A stretch of 64,000 nucleotides of DNA from Bremia lactucae. Lineage: Eukaryota; Oomycota; Peronosporomycetes; Peronosporales; Peronosporaceae. The notes under the pieces were generated by a model. It saw only the letters and a list, made by a program, of their open reading frames with translations. It searched no databases and was not told the origin of the DNA. How positions within the stretch are numbered: the first letter of the stretch is position 1; each line of letters begins with the position of its first letter. A program made the position numbers and the translations under genes. The DNA lies in NCBI RefSeq assembly GCF_004359215.1, contig NC_090627.1, positions 1,306,659-1,370,658 of the forward strand, read 5' to 3'. Positions 32,156 through 43,747 of the stretch are shown here, piece after piece.

Positions 32156-34285
32156 ACCTGATTGGCACGTTCTGTTTGGCCATTGATCTGAGGATGGTCT
32201 GCAGTCGACATGGGGAACTCGCCACCTAGCAGCCCAAGCACTTGTCGCCAAAACCCAGACGTAAATCATTGATCCCGGTCCAATACTATGGACTCGGCCA
32301 TCTCGTGTAATCGGTATACGCGATCCAGGACAAGAGAGCTGCCTACTTGCCTTTGATCGATGTCTTACATGGTGCTGAATGAACCATCTTGCTTAGACCG
32401 TTTACGAAGACGACGAGCCCCGTCCGACCCTAATGTGAAGTCTAGACTTACTGACTTCCAACAGTTGGTTGGAATCGGTAGCGGCTTCAGTGGCGCACTG
32501 CTGGACGGTGCAGGCTTTATGCTGACACTGTTCGCAAGAGCGAATATAGTTGGCCACCCATCTAAATAAGTGCGTTCACCAAAATTTCTCTGACACTCGT
32601 AAGAATGTCTTTTCACGGCCCAGATGCCCACTAGATGGCGCATCATGGAGCTCGTGAAGGGTCATCAGCTTGAGGTCTGTGTCATGAGGCACATAGATTC
32701 CCAAGGAATCACAAGGTGACAGCTGATGCCATAACAGGCCATCGATGAAGCTAAAGCGATTTACCTCAGCTTTCTCCTGCATTTTTTCGACCCCTCAGTG
32801 GTAGATGCGGACTCATGCGTCTCGCACGCTGGTTATTGCCATCGCTCTTCGGAAAGGGATTCCTCTTGCTGGGCGTCTTCGCCCCAGCAGGGGCCCAGGC
32901 ATAGCAGCGCTCATATGACTGCGCTTGCCACATTTGTGACAGACAACGTCTGCATTGCCCAACTCCATGGAAGTGACACCTGTTCTCTCGGCCGACGGCT
33001 TATACCAAGCTATCGCCGAGGCACTGTTGTAAAATTTCTCCTCAACTAAGGCAATTTGGATTCCATCGTTGACGGCACCTTTCTAATAAGAGCCTGTCAC
33101 GATGAGCCATGACGTATTCCGTTCATAAACTTGGGCACTTTTATGTGCTCCCCAATCGGACCTACGGTAATTGATCCCGACAGCTAGTGCATCTCCTGCA
33201 CATGCTCTTGCATAGATCGCTTCGCCTGCCACGCCCCGAAAACGCGCACCTTATGCAACACCTCGTTGTTTGGTGGCTGGCACATGGCGCGAGTCTTTGT
33301 CTTATAATCGCCCATGAAGGGAACACCTTGAATACGCTATACCCGCCGAGTAAGCCCACTCTGAGGCTTTACCGCGCGGGTGCGACATGGAGTACGGCAC
33401 CATCGGGCTGTCATCTTCGATTAGCTGCGACACACCGCATTGCTTTACTGCTAACAGCCGATGGATATCGTGCGCGCTGCAGTTCCATCGAACTTGGGCG
33501 GGTCCATCCGAATAAGCCTCGGCTGAGAGCGGAGAGCATCTTAACAGTCCTGTTGAAAGCCTCGCTTCGAGCCTGCTCTCGCCTTAGCTCATCCTGAGTC
33601 TGTGTGACAGACTCCGCCGTAGCATGGCTTTGTGCCTCGGACGCGACCCTTCGCTGTCCGAGCATGAGTGCGTCAAACTGCTCCAACTGAGTAACATGTT
33701 GCTCAGGAGACTACCCAAGACCCTGGCCATGGCTTGTTCCCTAAGTCCCTGCGCCGTCTGCTCAGCCAACTCCCGATGATGTTCGGAGGTGGGGGGAAAT
33801 GAGTCCAATCGATATTGAGGCTCATCCTCACGTACACGCTCAAAGATGCGGGTCGTGGGAAGGATTTCAAGTTCCACCAAGTGTAGACGGGCGCTACTTA
33901 AAGCTGCCACGTACTACGCACGCACACACCTTCGACGATTTACCGCCTTCTCTCACGTGCAGTGAGGTTTGTGGTGGGCGCCTTAGCGACCTCACCCAAC
34001 TCACGAAGTACACTGATAAAAGTGTCGTCACGGGAGCGGTAATCCGGCTCCTCGTGCAAACTTATCAAGTATATTGTAAGTTTAAGACTGATTTATATTT
34101 AATCGCATTAAATATAAATTTCTGTTATTACCTAGCATAAATGCCGTCTTTGTAGATAGACTAATATGTGCTGCGAGCGTATCGTTTTTGGGTATTTCGC
34201 ATAGCGGATGACGCTAGGATGTACCAATGTGCATCACATACATAAGGGTGGGTCACATATATATGAAGCACACTTAAGTGGTAGG
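32156..34285 (-). mobile_element. Internally deleted Gypsy element with family B LTR
   Basis: On the minus strand a family B LTR (34285-33880) is followed by gag-like sequence (33880-33160; EDEPQYRLDSFPPTSEHHRE, SEAFNRTVKMLSALSRGL). It then jumps to integrase (32782-32156) with the zinc-binding HELHDAPSSGHLGREKTFLR and the core start SVSLDF. Protease, RT and RNase H are missing, so a large internal deletion happened. It is cut at 32156 by an LTR fragment of another family. Confidence 0.7.
33880..34285 (-). repeat. 5' LTR, family B, inverted
   Basis: Matches 46665-47196 in inverted orientation: ACGGGAGCGGTAATCCGGCT, GATGACGCTAG, GTGCATCACATACATAAGGG. Ends are approximate. Confidence 0.65.
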
Positions 34286-34289
34286 TTTT

Positions 34290-34414
34290 TTTTTTATTAC
34301 TTCAATTAAGTACCTAGGAATTTAAGTTGAATATAACAATTCCAACGTAAATACTTCTTTATTATTTTCTCTTACAGAAATAATATTCATGTTTTAACGG
34401 TACACCCCGTTCCA
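34290..34414. repeat. LTR end remnant
   Basis: Ends GGTACACCCCGTTCCA after AATAATATTCATGTTTTAAC, like the right ends of the E-type LTRs. Confidence 0.5.
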
Positions 34415-34647
34415 TTTCGTGCTAAACTGACGGCCCCGGGTCACTCGATGTTATGTAAGAGCTAATTCCTGTCTAGGACAGCGACTCAAAGAAGTAATTC
34501 ACTATTCTTTCCAATCCTGGGTGCAGGTCCTAGTGCCGTGTCATCTTTTGTGCATTTGGGCATGTAAGTTCAGTGCTTAACAATTAATTCATTGTAAATG
34601 CCCACATAACGCGATAATCTTTTATCGATAAAGTCATCCAAGAATCT

Positions 34648-35751
34648 TTACTCGCTCTGTTGATTACAAGCTTCCGCAGTGAATCTCGTAACGTCCAAGG
34701 AGCTTTGAGCAATGACGTTCTCGAGACGCTTTTCAATATCGACGGTATGAAGCAAAATTCGCTGCATTAGAATCGCCGAGTCGCCATCTAATCCAGGAAT
34801 CAGTGCCTGTAGATTCCGTTCGCCTTGCCACAATTGAATAACTCCCGCTTTCAGTGAATACCCTTGAGCATCGAGGTCATCGAGACCTGATCCGTGTTCA
34901 AAATGAGTTTTAATAGCTTGCTGTTGCTTGTCGTCGTCGTCAAGATATGGCACGACAGCAATAAGCTGCAACGTGTCGTCTAACTCATTCAGAACCTTTT
35001 CAATCGAATGATCTTCTGGTGCTTTACGATCCACGGGATTATAAGCCGGAGCTGAAGAATGCCGTTCTTCGCGCTTGGCCTCGTGACGGTCGTTCTCATG
35101 CGTTTCATCTTCCTTTTCAAAGCCTAAATTTGGATTCTCTACTGCGTGTTTACCTACACTTTTGCCCCAGCTTCCTTTGTCCCATTGAAAGACCTCAGGG
35201 AGCCCACAGTTGCTGAAAAATTGACCCAATGCCTCCTCTACCAACGTATTACATGCACCTCCCGTCGTGCGTAGTTGCAACTCGACTTCTTTAAATTCAC
35301 CCTCGATAGGTGTTTTTAAAAAAAATGGAAGTTTTAAGGTCTTGGCTGGGGGAAATTGATTGTGTTTCTCAATGGCGTCCAGGATGCCCAAGAGCTCTTT
35401 GTACGATTCCTCATTTGCGCGCTGCTGCGTTGGATACTGTCCAAAGAGATCCGGATGCGTACGCAAATAGAGCTTGCGCAACGTTTCTTTAAGAATTGGC
35501 ACCTTGACTCCTTTTTGGCTCTTGTTGACGCGTAATTTCTTCCGACGGAGCGTGCGTTCGCTGACTTTTGTTCGTACAAAACTAATGCTGCTGGTTCGGG
35601 TTGATAGGAATGGAGGGTCGATAGAGCAAGGCACGCGGTGCTTATGCATTTGTTGCCAGGGAATTGCTGTGCTTAAGCGTGTAGACGCGTGCATTTGGAA
35701 GCGAGAAACGATAAGCGTCTGACGAGCTAGTGCGACGAAGCCCATTACCAC
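34648..35751 (-). CDS. TCAIM-like mitochondrial protein with DUF4460 (J-like) domain
   Basis: A 367-residue intronless protein. The N-terminus is basic and hydroxylated without acidic residues for about 40 residues (ARQTLIVSRFQMHASTRLST), a likely mitochondrial presequence. Residues 86-130 match DUF4460, the J-domain-like part of TCAIM: ETLRKLYLRTHPDLFGQYP with HPD at 99-101. A charged linker follows (about 205-250). A conserved C-terminal module spans about 255-355 (GSGLDDLDAQGYSLKAG, LWQGERNLQALI, ILMQRILLHTVDIEKR). TCAIM acts in mitochondria of animals; what the oomycete protein does is not known. The next gene upstream is a paralogue lacking the middle domain. Confidence 0.75.
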   Translation of the reverse strand: MVMGFVALARQTLIVSRFQMHASTRLSTAIPWQQMHKHRVPCSIDPPFLSTRTSSISFVRTKVSERTLRRKKLRVNKSQKGVKVPILKETLRKLYLRTHPDLFGQYPTQQRANEESYKELLGILDAIEKHNQFPPAKTLKLPFFLKTPIEGEFKEVELQLRTTGGACNTLVEEALGQFFSNCGLPEVFQWDKGSWGKSVGKHAVENPNLGFEKEDETHENDRHEAKREERHSSAPAYNPVDRKAPEDHSIEKVLNELDDTLQLIAVVPYLDDDDKQQQAIKTHFEHGSGLDDLDAQGYSLKAGVIQLWQGERNLQALIPGLDGDSAILMQRILLHTVDIEKRLENVIAQSSLDVTRFTAEACNQQSE

Positions 35752-36107
35752 CGCTTTTCAGAGCCCTGAAGGCAAGAATGAATAAAATTATTTATCACTT
35801 TTTTTGAGAGCAAAATATGCGTTTTTCGTAATGAGCACAAATTCGGGTCATGCCTGAAATTACATGTTGCCCATTTTCTTGTGCATTTTACGGCGAGGTA
35901 TTCTTACAATCGTTCTTTATTTCTAACATAAGATAAGGAGAATTTATCAATGGTGCAAGTATACGTACATCATTTATACGGGACTTAGACGTCTTGATTG
36001 CCTGTGTCGAATCAAAAGTTAAGAGCAAAAGCAAAGCACGCGGGCTCGACCAAGATCTCCGCAATACCTTGATGGTGTCGAGATGACTTCTTTTTTAACG
36101 GACAATC
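35752..36107. other. Gap between the two tandem paralogues
   Basis: 356 bp holding the 3' end of the upstream gene and the promoter of the downstream one. No repeat or named element is visible. Confidence 0.4.
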
Positions 36108-36728
36108 TCAAATGACCTGATTGTCTTCTTGCAACTCATCTTTGTCATCGGGATCAACTCCACCATTCGAGAGCATCTCACGCACTTTTCTCTCAATATT
36201 AAGCGTGTGGAGCAGGATACGCTGCAGAATCTGGGCCGAATCGGTATCCAATCCCTCAACAATCTTTGTAAGGTCGCGCTCACCCTTCCAAATCTTATGC
36301 GTCCCAGCTTTAATATTATACCCACGTTCATCAATCTCATCAAGACCACTGCCACTCTCAAAGTGTTGGCGCACTTCCCCATACTCCTCTTCATCCATCA
36401 GTGGCACAGCAGCAATAATTTCAAAAACTTCATTGAGCTCTTTCAGCAAGTTTTCAATCGAAGCATCTTCAATTGTCATTTCACTGTCGTCAAATGCTAG
36501 CGTAGGTTCAATTTCGTTCTCTTCTGGCAGGACCACACGCTCGCTCACCTTTGTTCGCAAAAAGCCTACTCGAGTCGATAGGATCGGAGACTCCATCGCA
36601 CAGGGCAAGCGCTGCCACTTCGTTCGCTGCAAGAATTGCTCATTAGCTACAAGAGGACAAACGCGCATACGGGAATAGAGGAATCGAGAAGTGGCGCGTG
36701 CCTGACGAGCTACCGACATGAAGGCCAT
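36108..36728 (-). CDS. Short paralogue of the TCAIM-like protein, J-like domain absent
   Basis: 206 residues, no intron. Its N-terminus (SVARQARATSRFLYSRM, then PCAMESPILSTRVGFLRTKV) and its C-terminal half (GSGLDEIDERGYNIKAG, IWKGERDLTKIV, ILQRILLHTLNIERK) are clearly similar to the neighbour at 34648-35751. The DUF4460 part and the linker (about 150 residues) are missing, and the two similar ends join directly at about residue 65-85. A mitochondrial location is likely from the presequence. It could act as a partner or competitor of the long form; that is inference. Confidence 0.75.
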   Translation of the reverse strand: MAFMSVARQARATSRFLYSRMRVCPLVANEQFLQRTKWQRLPCAMESPILSTRVGFLRTKVSERVVLPEENEIEPTLAFDDSEMTIEDASIENLLKELNEVFEIIAAVPLMDEEEYGEVRQHFESGSGLDEIDERGYNIKAGTHKIWKGERDLTKIVEGLDTDSAQILQRILLHTLNIERKVREMLSNGGVDPDDKDELQEDNQVI

Positions 36729-38342
36729 GACGCAAGGCGAAGAGTGTTGTTTTTATTGGTTTTGAGTCATTTCTTGTACAGCGTGATATTAGGTACGTAG
36801 TCCATTATTGCTTCAAAACTTTTTTTATTTTCAAGCTGACAAGCAATAGTAGCCGAAGATGCTTTTTTAGCCGCTTAATACTCCATAATAGCTCAAATTT
36901 AAAATTTAAAATAGTTTCTTACATCCTTGACAACCTCAAAATGGAAACTGCAAAAAAAAAGTAGCGTAAATAATACTGTACATACAGTACATCGTCTGAT
37001 ACAACCGTTTGCTCTTGAGGTCACGGGAGAGCTGTAACATGAGTTATTTAAATAGTGTCGGAAAACCTAAAGTGACCTCAGGCAATTTGCATACAAGGCC
37101 AATGCAAGTCTTTAACGCTACCAGTAGCTAGAAAGCCTGTTGCATGTGACAGAAAAACACGATCTAGAATATTTTCGTGCCTTACATAATAGCACTCCTC
37201 TGAATTATGCAATGCGGAGACCTCCAACACATTCATGAGCGCACATTGCAATGAAGTTCAGTCGCAAATAATAAACTGTTTTTGGGAATATGCGTCCAAT
37301 ATTGCGCAAAAGTTTGTTTCGCGAGGAACATGAAAGTTTGCAGCGATTGATCGAAGAGCATTTTTTTATTTGGTGATGAGCAAGCTAAGTGACTCCTACA
37401 CGGCCCCGAAGACTTCGCAAAAAAAATTGCGTCTTAATACGGCAATGTGAAGAATGCGTCTTTTTACATGACAGGACGTCGACGCTGGCATACCTCTAAA
37501 TCGTTAAGTTGCTTGCTAATCACTTTTGAGTACCGCGAGTTTTTACGTGTTTGTATAGAAGTCGGATGAAAACCTATTTGCGCTTAAAATATTAGAGGAA
37601 GGCACCTTGAATTCTCTTGGTAGAACCACCTTTTGCCATCACGGCCGGTCGGCTGCTTTTGTTTTGATACGGAAAACAGCCTGCATTTTCGTGGCTTATT
37701 GCAGTTAGGACGTCGACAGCTTGATTTAAACCTCGCATTAGCTTGAACGATATTGTGCTTTCCCTTGAAATTAATTAGCTATTTCTTACATCGCAGTGTT
37801 CTAGCCATTAATTTTTAGCATCACATTCCAGAATCTTAAGTTGTAATCGCGATAACTTTTTTTCTGTTTGAAAGTAATCGTTAAAAGGTATAACAACTCC
37901 CGCCAAACAAAATAATTGAAAATTGCTGCTGCAGTGCGAGGGAGCACCAGCGCAGACTACTCGTATAATTGTATACTCTAATAATAATCTAAAAGATTTG
38001 CATATCCATTCCAACGAAAGAAGACCTTCACGATTACAGTCTGTCAGAAAAAAATTAAAATCCGCCCGTGTCTAGCATTTTAAATACTGAAAATTCGGGA
38101 TCTAATTACGCACCTTGTGATAGTCAAACCCAATAAGAGCTCTGCAGACCTAATTGGCCTGGCGTCGAATGAATAAGAAGTATCTCTGACATTTATTTTG
38201 TCTAGCTTGGTCCCGACGAACAAAAAAAAAAATAGTGCGTTTGATACACGCTGAATGATAGCTTTTAGATTTTTTTAATTATCTGAAACTTACTCAATTC
38301 AGCAAAAACTTGGACAAGACAAACGTAATTTAAACACTCAAT
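36729..38342. other. Intergenic, no gene recognised
   Basis: 1.6 kb of AT-rich DNA with only short, low-complexity open frames. No LTR ends, tRNA shape or repeated unit found. Confidence 0.5.
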
Positions 38343-39101
38343 TTAATCATGCTTGGTACCAGTGGTCGTGGCAAAACGCCTCTTTAGTCTTGGGAGCACA
38401 AGGCCACCTACGATAGCAACCACTATAAGCTGCATCGTCGTGGCGCTATCAATAATGTCTCCACGCGATCGTAGCTCGCGCAGAATAAGCCCAGCTTTGC
38501 AGCTCAGGAAATTGTACGGAACGAGCCCAAATAGCGGGCCTAACGTAAATTGGCCTAGCGGAATGGCCAAGTGGGGCGACGCCATGTTAATAAACCAATT
38601 GGGGGTGAATGGAAATACGCGCAGGAATATCATATTCAGCGCCATTTCGTCGCGATGTGCGTCCAATATACTTCTTAAGCGATCGAGTTTTTGCGGAAAA
38701 AAGTGCGTGACGACGCGGTAGCCAAAACGCCGCGAAAGGAGAAACATAAAGACCGATCCCAGTGTGTTGTTAGCCAAGCACAGAGGAAATCCCAGCGTCA
38801 TCCCAAACAACGCGCCGCCCAATAGATTGAAAAATACGGTGCCCGGAATCGCAAATGTTTGCAGGTATAGATAGCAGCCCATGTGTGCGAGCAAAAGTGA
38901 ACCTCGTTGGCGCTCGGAGAAGCTCTGAAGGGTCTTGCCTAGCTCTTGAGCTGCCTCGAGCGTTGTAGGCAGTCGAAGCGCGAGCCACTCGGTGTCTGTG
39001 AGCGTCGAGATTACCAGCGAGTGCAACATCACGCCTAATAGCGCCGTGGTGACTATGAAAACGACGCCCACGAGCTGAAGATCACGGCGCCAGTCCGACA
39101 T
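38343..39101 (-). CDS. TMEM41-like VTT-domain (SNARE-associated Golgi) membrane protein
   Basis: 252 residues from ATG 39101; an upstream TTG would add 13 but is not a likely start. A first span lies at about 10-30 (VGVVFIVTTALLGVMLHSLV). The VTT/DedA-type domain follows: IPGTVFFNLLGGALFGMTLG, NNTLGSVFMFLLSRRFG, then IFLRVFPFTPNWFINMASPH, the re-entrant signature typical of TMEM41 proteins. A last span is at about 220-238 and the tail is basic. TMEM41B is an ER phospholipid scramblase needed for autophagosome formation and lipid mobilisation; a like role is inferred. The first codons and 5' flank are duplicated at 45437-45915. Confidence 0.9.
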   Translation of the reverse strand: MSDWRRDLQLVGVVFIVTTALLGVMLHSLVISTLTDTEWLALRLPTTLEAAQELGKTLQSFSERQRGSLLLAHMGCYLYLQTFAIPGTVFFNLLGGALFGMTLGFPLCLANNTLGSVFMFLLSRRFGYRVVTHFFPQKLDRLRSILDAHRDEMALNMIFLRVFPFTPNWFINMASPHLAIPLGQFTLGPLFGLVPYNFLSCKAGLILRELRSRGDIIDSATTMQLIVVAIVGGLVLPRLKRRFATTTGTKHD

Positions 39102-39547
39102 CGTTGCTAAACTTTGTCGACTGCTGCGGATCCTGTTCAAGAAAGTGTTCGGAAGAACGGGGGGTAGGTTATTTTTTGGAAATTTTTATTTTGTTATTTG
39201 AATGGATTTTATTGCCAGATCGTTATTAATTAAAAAAAAGAATGCCAGTTAGCAAACAGTTTAACTAAGTAAAATTTTAGGAAAACATGATCCTTTGGCT
39301 GATGTATATTTGGTAAGGCTGTAGAGATAGAGTGCGGCAACCGATTCTAGTTTACAGATGGACAAAGGTCTAAGTCCTTCATACTAGCCATAGAAGGATA
39401 TGAATATTAAAAATAACGACGACAAGAAACAGTCTCTAATTTGCTCTACACTGTTTAGTAAGTATACTTCGTTACGACGTAGTGCTAGCTAAGTAAAATA
39501 AACAGGTGTTCCTTGTACCGCACACTATCTCCGTCCCAGCGCGAGAT
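39080..39547. repeat. Duplicated 5' flank of the TMEM41-like gene, left copy
   Basis: This stretch covers the first 22 bases of the coding region and about 446 bp upstream. It is similar along its length (very roughly 88-90%) to 45437-45915 in the same orientation. The left copy ends exactly where the LTR TGTCAGGACC starts. Confidence 0.8.
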
Positions 39548-39797
39548 TGTCAGGACCATTCAACTCGCTGAGCCCATGACCACTCATTTCGATTTATCTT
39601 TTATACCATTCCTTTTCTATTGATTCAAATTACATATGCGCCATAATAAAAACAAGTAAAAAGGTTGGCGCAATAAGGAGAGATGATACTTAGTAATAAT
39701 TAGATTTAGGATAGGCGATCCTTAGAGGATGAGCCAAAAGTATCGGCTAGTAAAGCAAAAAAAATAATTCAGTCGTAATTTACCCTCATTCCTCACA
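39548..39797 (+). repeat. 5' LTR, family C
   Basis: 250 bp from TGTCAGGACC to TTCCTCACA. Two bases later TGGTACC may be the primer binding site. It matches 45188-45434. Confidence 0.85.
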
Positions 39798-39818
39798 AGT
39801 GGTACCACTTGTTGGTCT

Positions 39819-39970
39819 TCCGCTCGCTTCTTCGCCGTCCGCTCGCTTCTTCGCCGTCCGCTCGCTTCTTCGCCGTCCGCTCGCTTCTTCGCCGTCTACT
39901 CGCTTCTTCGCCGTCTGCTCGCTTCTTCGCCGTCCGCTCGCTTCTTTGCCGTCCGTTCGCGCTTCGCTGG
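39819..39970 (+). repeat. 19 bp minisatellite, 8 units
   Basis: Units of TCCGCTCGCTTCTTCGCCG follow without gaps from 39819; units 5 to 7 have one or two changes and unit 8 is degenerate. It lies in the leader between the 5' LTR and gag of the family C element. It makes artificial open frames on both strands. Confidence 0.9.
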
Positions 39971-40619
39971 ATTGCACTGCGTTGGATTGCCCAGCACTAC
40001 TTGTAGCGTAAGGGATTCCACTCGCAGCCAGTAACGTACTGCTTGTAGCGTGGGAATTTCCGCTCGCAGTCAACTGCTCCATTCCTTTGGAAGCGCTGCG
40101 TAGCAGTTTTGATTGTGTGGCTTCAGTATCCACTGTAACTCTAAGCGTCTGCCTGACAGATATAGTCGCTTAGTCTGTGTGAGGTTGGGACCGGCTTAAC
40201 ACGGTGAAACAGTTAATCCATCTGGAATAAGATTGAATCTCTTACCCATTACGCTTAATGGCTAAAGAAAGTCGTTGAGATTTATGAGCAAAAAGCTAAA
40301 AGCTAATAATCAGATTCCATACTACTGTAGTAAGGCTTTCCTCTTTGAGTACGGTGAAAAGTCTGCAAAGACTGCGAACGATTTGCCTGCGTCATTACAA
40401 AAGACCCGACGCATTACAAAAGGCCCGACGCATTGCAAAGATCTTAGCAAAGCAACTCACCAAGGAGAAAGGATGCCTGCCCAAGCAAGAGTCCACCTTA
40501 TCAGCTCCGTTACACGAGGTATACGCGCTTTTAGAAGAAGCCGAGCGCACCATTTTTAAGGATCTTCGGTTCAACTTAAGAGCCTAGTCTTTTTATAGTT
40601 CCGAACACATTCTTCTTCC

Positions 40620-41614
40620 ATTATGGGCAACCCTCAAACGCCGAGCTAATGCAGCAAATGATGCACATGCTACAGCAACAACAAGAGTTAATCAAAACAT
40701 TCGCTAATTCCTAAAAGATAGGTGGGCTTAAGGTGGACGGGCTAAGGATGCCGACGTAAAGCGGAAAAAGCGAAGAGTCGGTTCGCCTTTATTACGCGCA
40801 AGTACAGCAATATTTTATTGCGCACGGTAAGAAGTGGAAAGAGGACGCAAAGGCTCCTCAAGTACTTGCCGTACTAGGAAGCTCATTGCGAGGACCAGCA
40901 GCACAATGGCTCTTGCTGCATCAAAAAAGAAATTCACTCAGCCGATGAGTTTTCTCTAGCAGTGAAAAAAAAACAATTCGTCTTTGCGGATCTGCAACAA
41001 CGTCTTCGAGACGATCTGCATCGGCTGAGACAAGCCAATTGCAAAGGCTTAACGGACTACATTGCGAAATCTCGACACATTATTTCGCAAGTTGAGGACA
41101 TGACTCGAGTTGACATTTCATCTATTTTCAACGAGGGTTTAAAGCAAGAACTCAAGAAGAAGTTCAATATCGACGGGGAAACGCACTGTAGGATGCTATT
41201 ACTGTGGCGCTCGATTTTGAACGCACACATTCGGGTGTTTATCATCACCACAACGCTACAAAACCTCGTCCTGGTCCACAAAATGTGGCCAGAGAATTAA
41301 ACAAGAAGCCAGAGCCGATGGAAATCGGCAATGCTCGGCCATTTAATAGGTCTTCTTGCGTCCATAATCGACGTCGAAATAAACGAAAGTGTGCATACTG
41401 CAAAATACTGGGGCACACGATTCAGCAGTGTTACAAGCGCAGGAACCAGCAAAATAATCGCGGCAACGGATATCGTCGCGATCGTGCGAACGCCAACTAT
41501 TTCGTGAATGAGTCAGTTAAAGAAGAAACCATCGCGACTGCGTCAAACGAAGCTATCACCACACTATGTGAAGCTGACTTTGCTTCCTTCACGGGAAAAG
41601 ATTTGATCATCTAA
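40620..41614 (+). pseudogene. Gag of family C element
   Basis: Broken frames encode a Gln/Met-rich helix (QQMMHMLQQQQELIKTF), a capsid-like part (40962-41300; FVFADLQQRLRDDLHRLRQ) and the nucleocapsid with the zinc knuckle CAYCKILGHTIQQC near 41395. Stops at about 40648, 40711 and 41300 break it. Confidence 0.8.
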
Positions 41615-41629
41615 AAGGGTCATCTTGAC

Positions 41630-42772
41630 GATCGTGCTGTCAATATGATACTCGATTCTGGCGCCACATGCAATGGGGTGAAGCCGAGTTTGCTGCAATG
41701 CGTCATGTCCTGAAATGGCTTTCAAGTCACTCGTTTCGAAGGCACTAATAACACCAAAAATAAGTGAAGAAAGGAGTCGCCAATAGCCCATTTGATGATA
41801 ATCGAATTTCTGACGTTCCGGTCATTGAGTGGCCAATGAGCAATTGCCATGATGTAATTCCGGGTAAGCCCTGGTGTGCTGCGCACGAGCCAATCATTAA
41901 TTGACGTACTCATCAAGTTTCGTTCAAAAGTGGTGACATACCATATGATGAGGTTGTGAATCGGTCATTATTCCTCTGCTGACTTCTTAAGGAAATTGAA
42001 GACATCACAATTTGAAGAAGTCTATCGTGTCAAAATTTATCAAGAGTCGGAATTTACAAAACCTCGTGAAAACGATTGAAGGCTTTACTCGATTCCTATA
42101 AAGATGTATTCCCAGAAAAGTTACCGAATTCATTGCCTCCTCATCGGTCGGTGGAGTTTGGTATCAATATACAGCCCGGTGTGCAACCGAGTAATCGTTC
42201 GCCATTTCGACTTTCACAAGCTGAACAAAAGGCTTTACAGAAGTTCGTCGATGAGAACCTTTCATGCGGATAGATCGAGCTTTCAGACTCGCTTTGGGTA
42301 TCAAACATCTTCGGCATTCCTTAAAATGACCCAACGATCGGTACGAGGTGTATCTCGTTCGGAATGGATTCGATCCGGAAACGCGAACATTTTGCTCAGT
42401 TGGGTGATTGGCTTTCGTTACGTCAACTCAACGTCAGTCGTCCCTAAAATACCTTTGCCGCGAATCGATAAATTATTCGATAAGATGTATGGTATGAGCT
42501 ACTTCACAGTCATTGACTTAGCTCAAGGGTACCATCAGAGGCATATTCATCCGGATAGCAAAACGTACACTGCGTTTCGTAAATCAAATGAGACATATCA
42601 GTGGTGCGTTGCGCCGATGGGCCTTGCTGGAATGCCTCGCATTTCGTCGCGCTTGATGCGTGTTCTTTTTGAAAAGTTCTCATTCGTTGTTGTATATTTG
42701 GATGGTACATGCATCTTTTCCGTCTCAAAAAAAGGTACTTCTGAAAATTCTAAATTATCTGAACATTCATAA
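41630..42772 (+). pseudogene. Protease and RT of family C element
   Basis: Protease codons at about 41645 read MILDSGATCNGV with the catalytic DSGA. RT starts at 42076 (DSYKDVFPEKLPNSLPPHRS) and continues in other frames with YFTVIDLAQGYHQ, MGLAGMPR and the catalytic box YLDGTCIF at about 42700. The second aspartate of YxDD is Gly here, so RT activity is lost apart from the frame breaks. Confidence 0.85.
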
Positions 42773-42828
42773 CCCTGACACCATTGGCTATTAATTACTT
42801 TTAATGTAATACTGGGGTCAATTATTTC

Positions 42829-43667
42829 ATGCTATCGTGTTCGACGTCTTACGCAAGTGAATACTCTTCGCTCACATTGGTAAGTGCAAGTTCGCGCGTC
42901 AAGAGGTCAGCTTTTTGGGGCACGCTGTTTCTGGTGACGGATTATTTATCGAAAACAAAGGCGGAAGCAATCGCGAAGTGGCCTTCACTTACCTCTGTAA
43001 AGGAATCGCAAAGTTTTCTTGGTCTTGCTTGTTATTATCGCCGCTTTATTCATCAGTTTGCGCAAATAGTTCTGCCGTTGAGCCATCTCGTTAGGAAAGA
43101 TTTTTCATGGGTCTTGAATGCAGAACAAGAGGATTTGCTCGTAAGGCTGAAGTCTGCCTTACAAGCTGCACCTGTGCTGACTTTGCCTAACTCTTCACGC
43201 CCGTTTGTTCTCACTACGGATGCATCGGGGTCGTGCATTGGTGGCGACTTATCGCAATTTATCAATAGACATGACCATCCAGTAGCGTTTTACTCAAAGA
43301 AACTTGGAATCCGTGAGATTAGTTGGCCTGCTCGTGAGAAGGATCTATTTGCAATAAAAGAGGGGTTAGAAAAATGGGCAATAGCGCCTGCTCTTGGCTT
43401 CTTCATCATCCGTCAGTCTCGCCGAAGTTGGCTCGATACTTGACCACCTTCGCTCAATACGCGTTTACTATACACCACATTAATGGTGCTTTAAACGTTG
43501 TAGCTGATGCGCTTTCGCGCCGGCCTGATGATTCTGTCGTGGACAATATCCGCTTTCATAAGTGCGATTTTCTAGTTGCCAACAACGAGGTACACGTTTA
43601 CTTTGTTCGCCCTCGGTGCCAACTCTGCCCCGGGAGGAAGCTGAGACTCTGCAAGTTGCTGCCTTAA
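42829..43667 (+). pseudogene. RNase H of family C element
   Basis: Frame 42829-43443 has ESQSFLGLACYYRRFI, PFVLTTDASGSCIGGDLSQ and PAREKDLFAIKEGLEKW. A shift at about 43400 leads to LTTFAQYAFTIHHINGALN and VVADALSRRPDD. Confidence 0.85.
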
Positions 43668-43747
43668 TGACAGTGTCGTATGGCGAGTTGTCAACAGAAG
43701 TTCGTAAGCTACTTCAATAAGGCTTTGCCAGAATTGCCTAAAGAAGC

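Noticed and set aside
39786..40133. 115-codon minus-strand ORF with Arg/Glu repeats and plus-strand ORFs over the same place
   Set aside because: Created by the 19 bp minisatellite, which opens several frames on both strands; no gene signs outside it.
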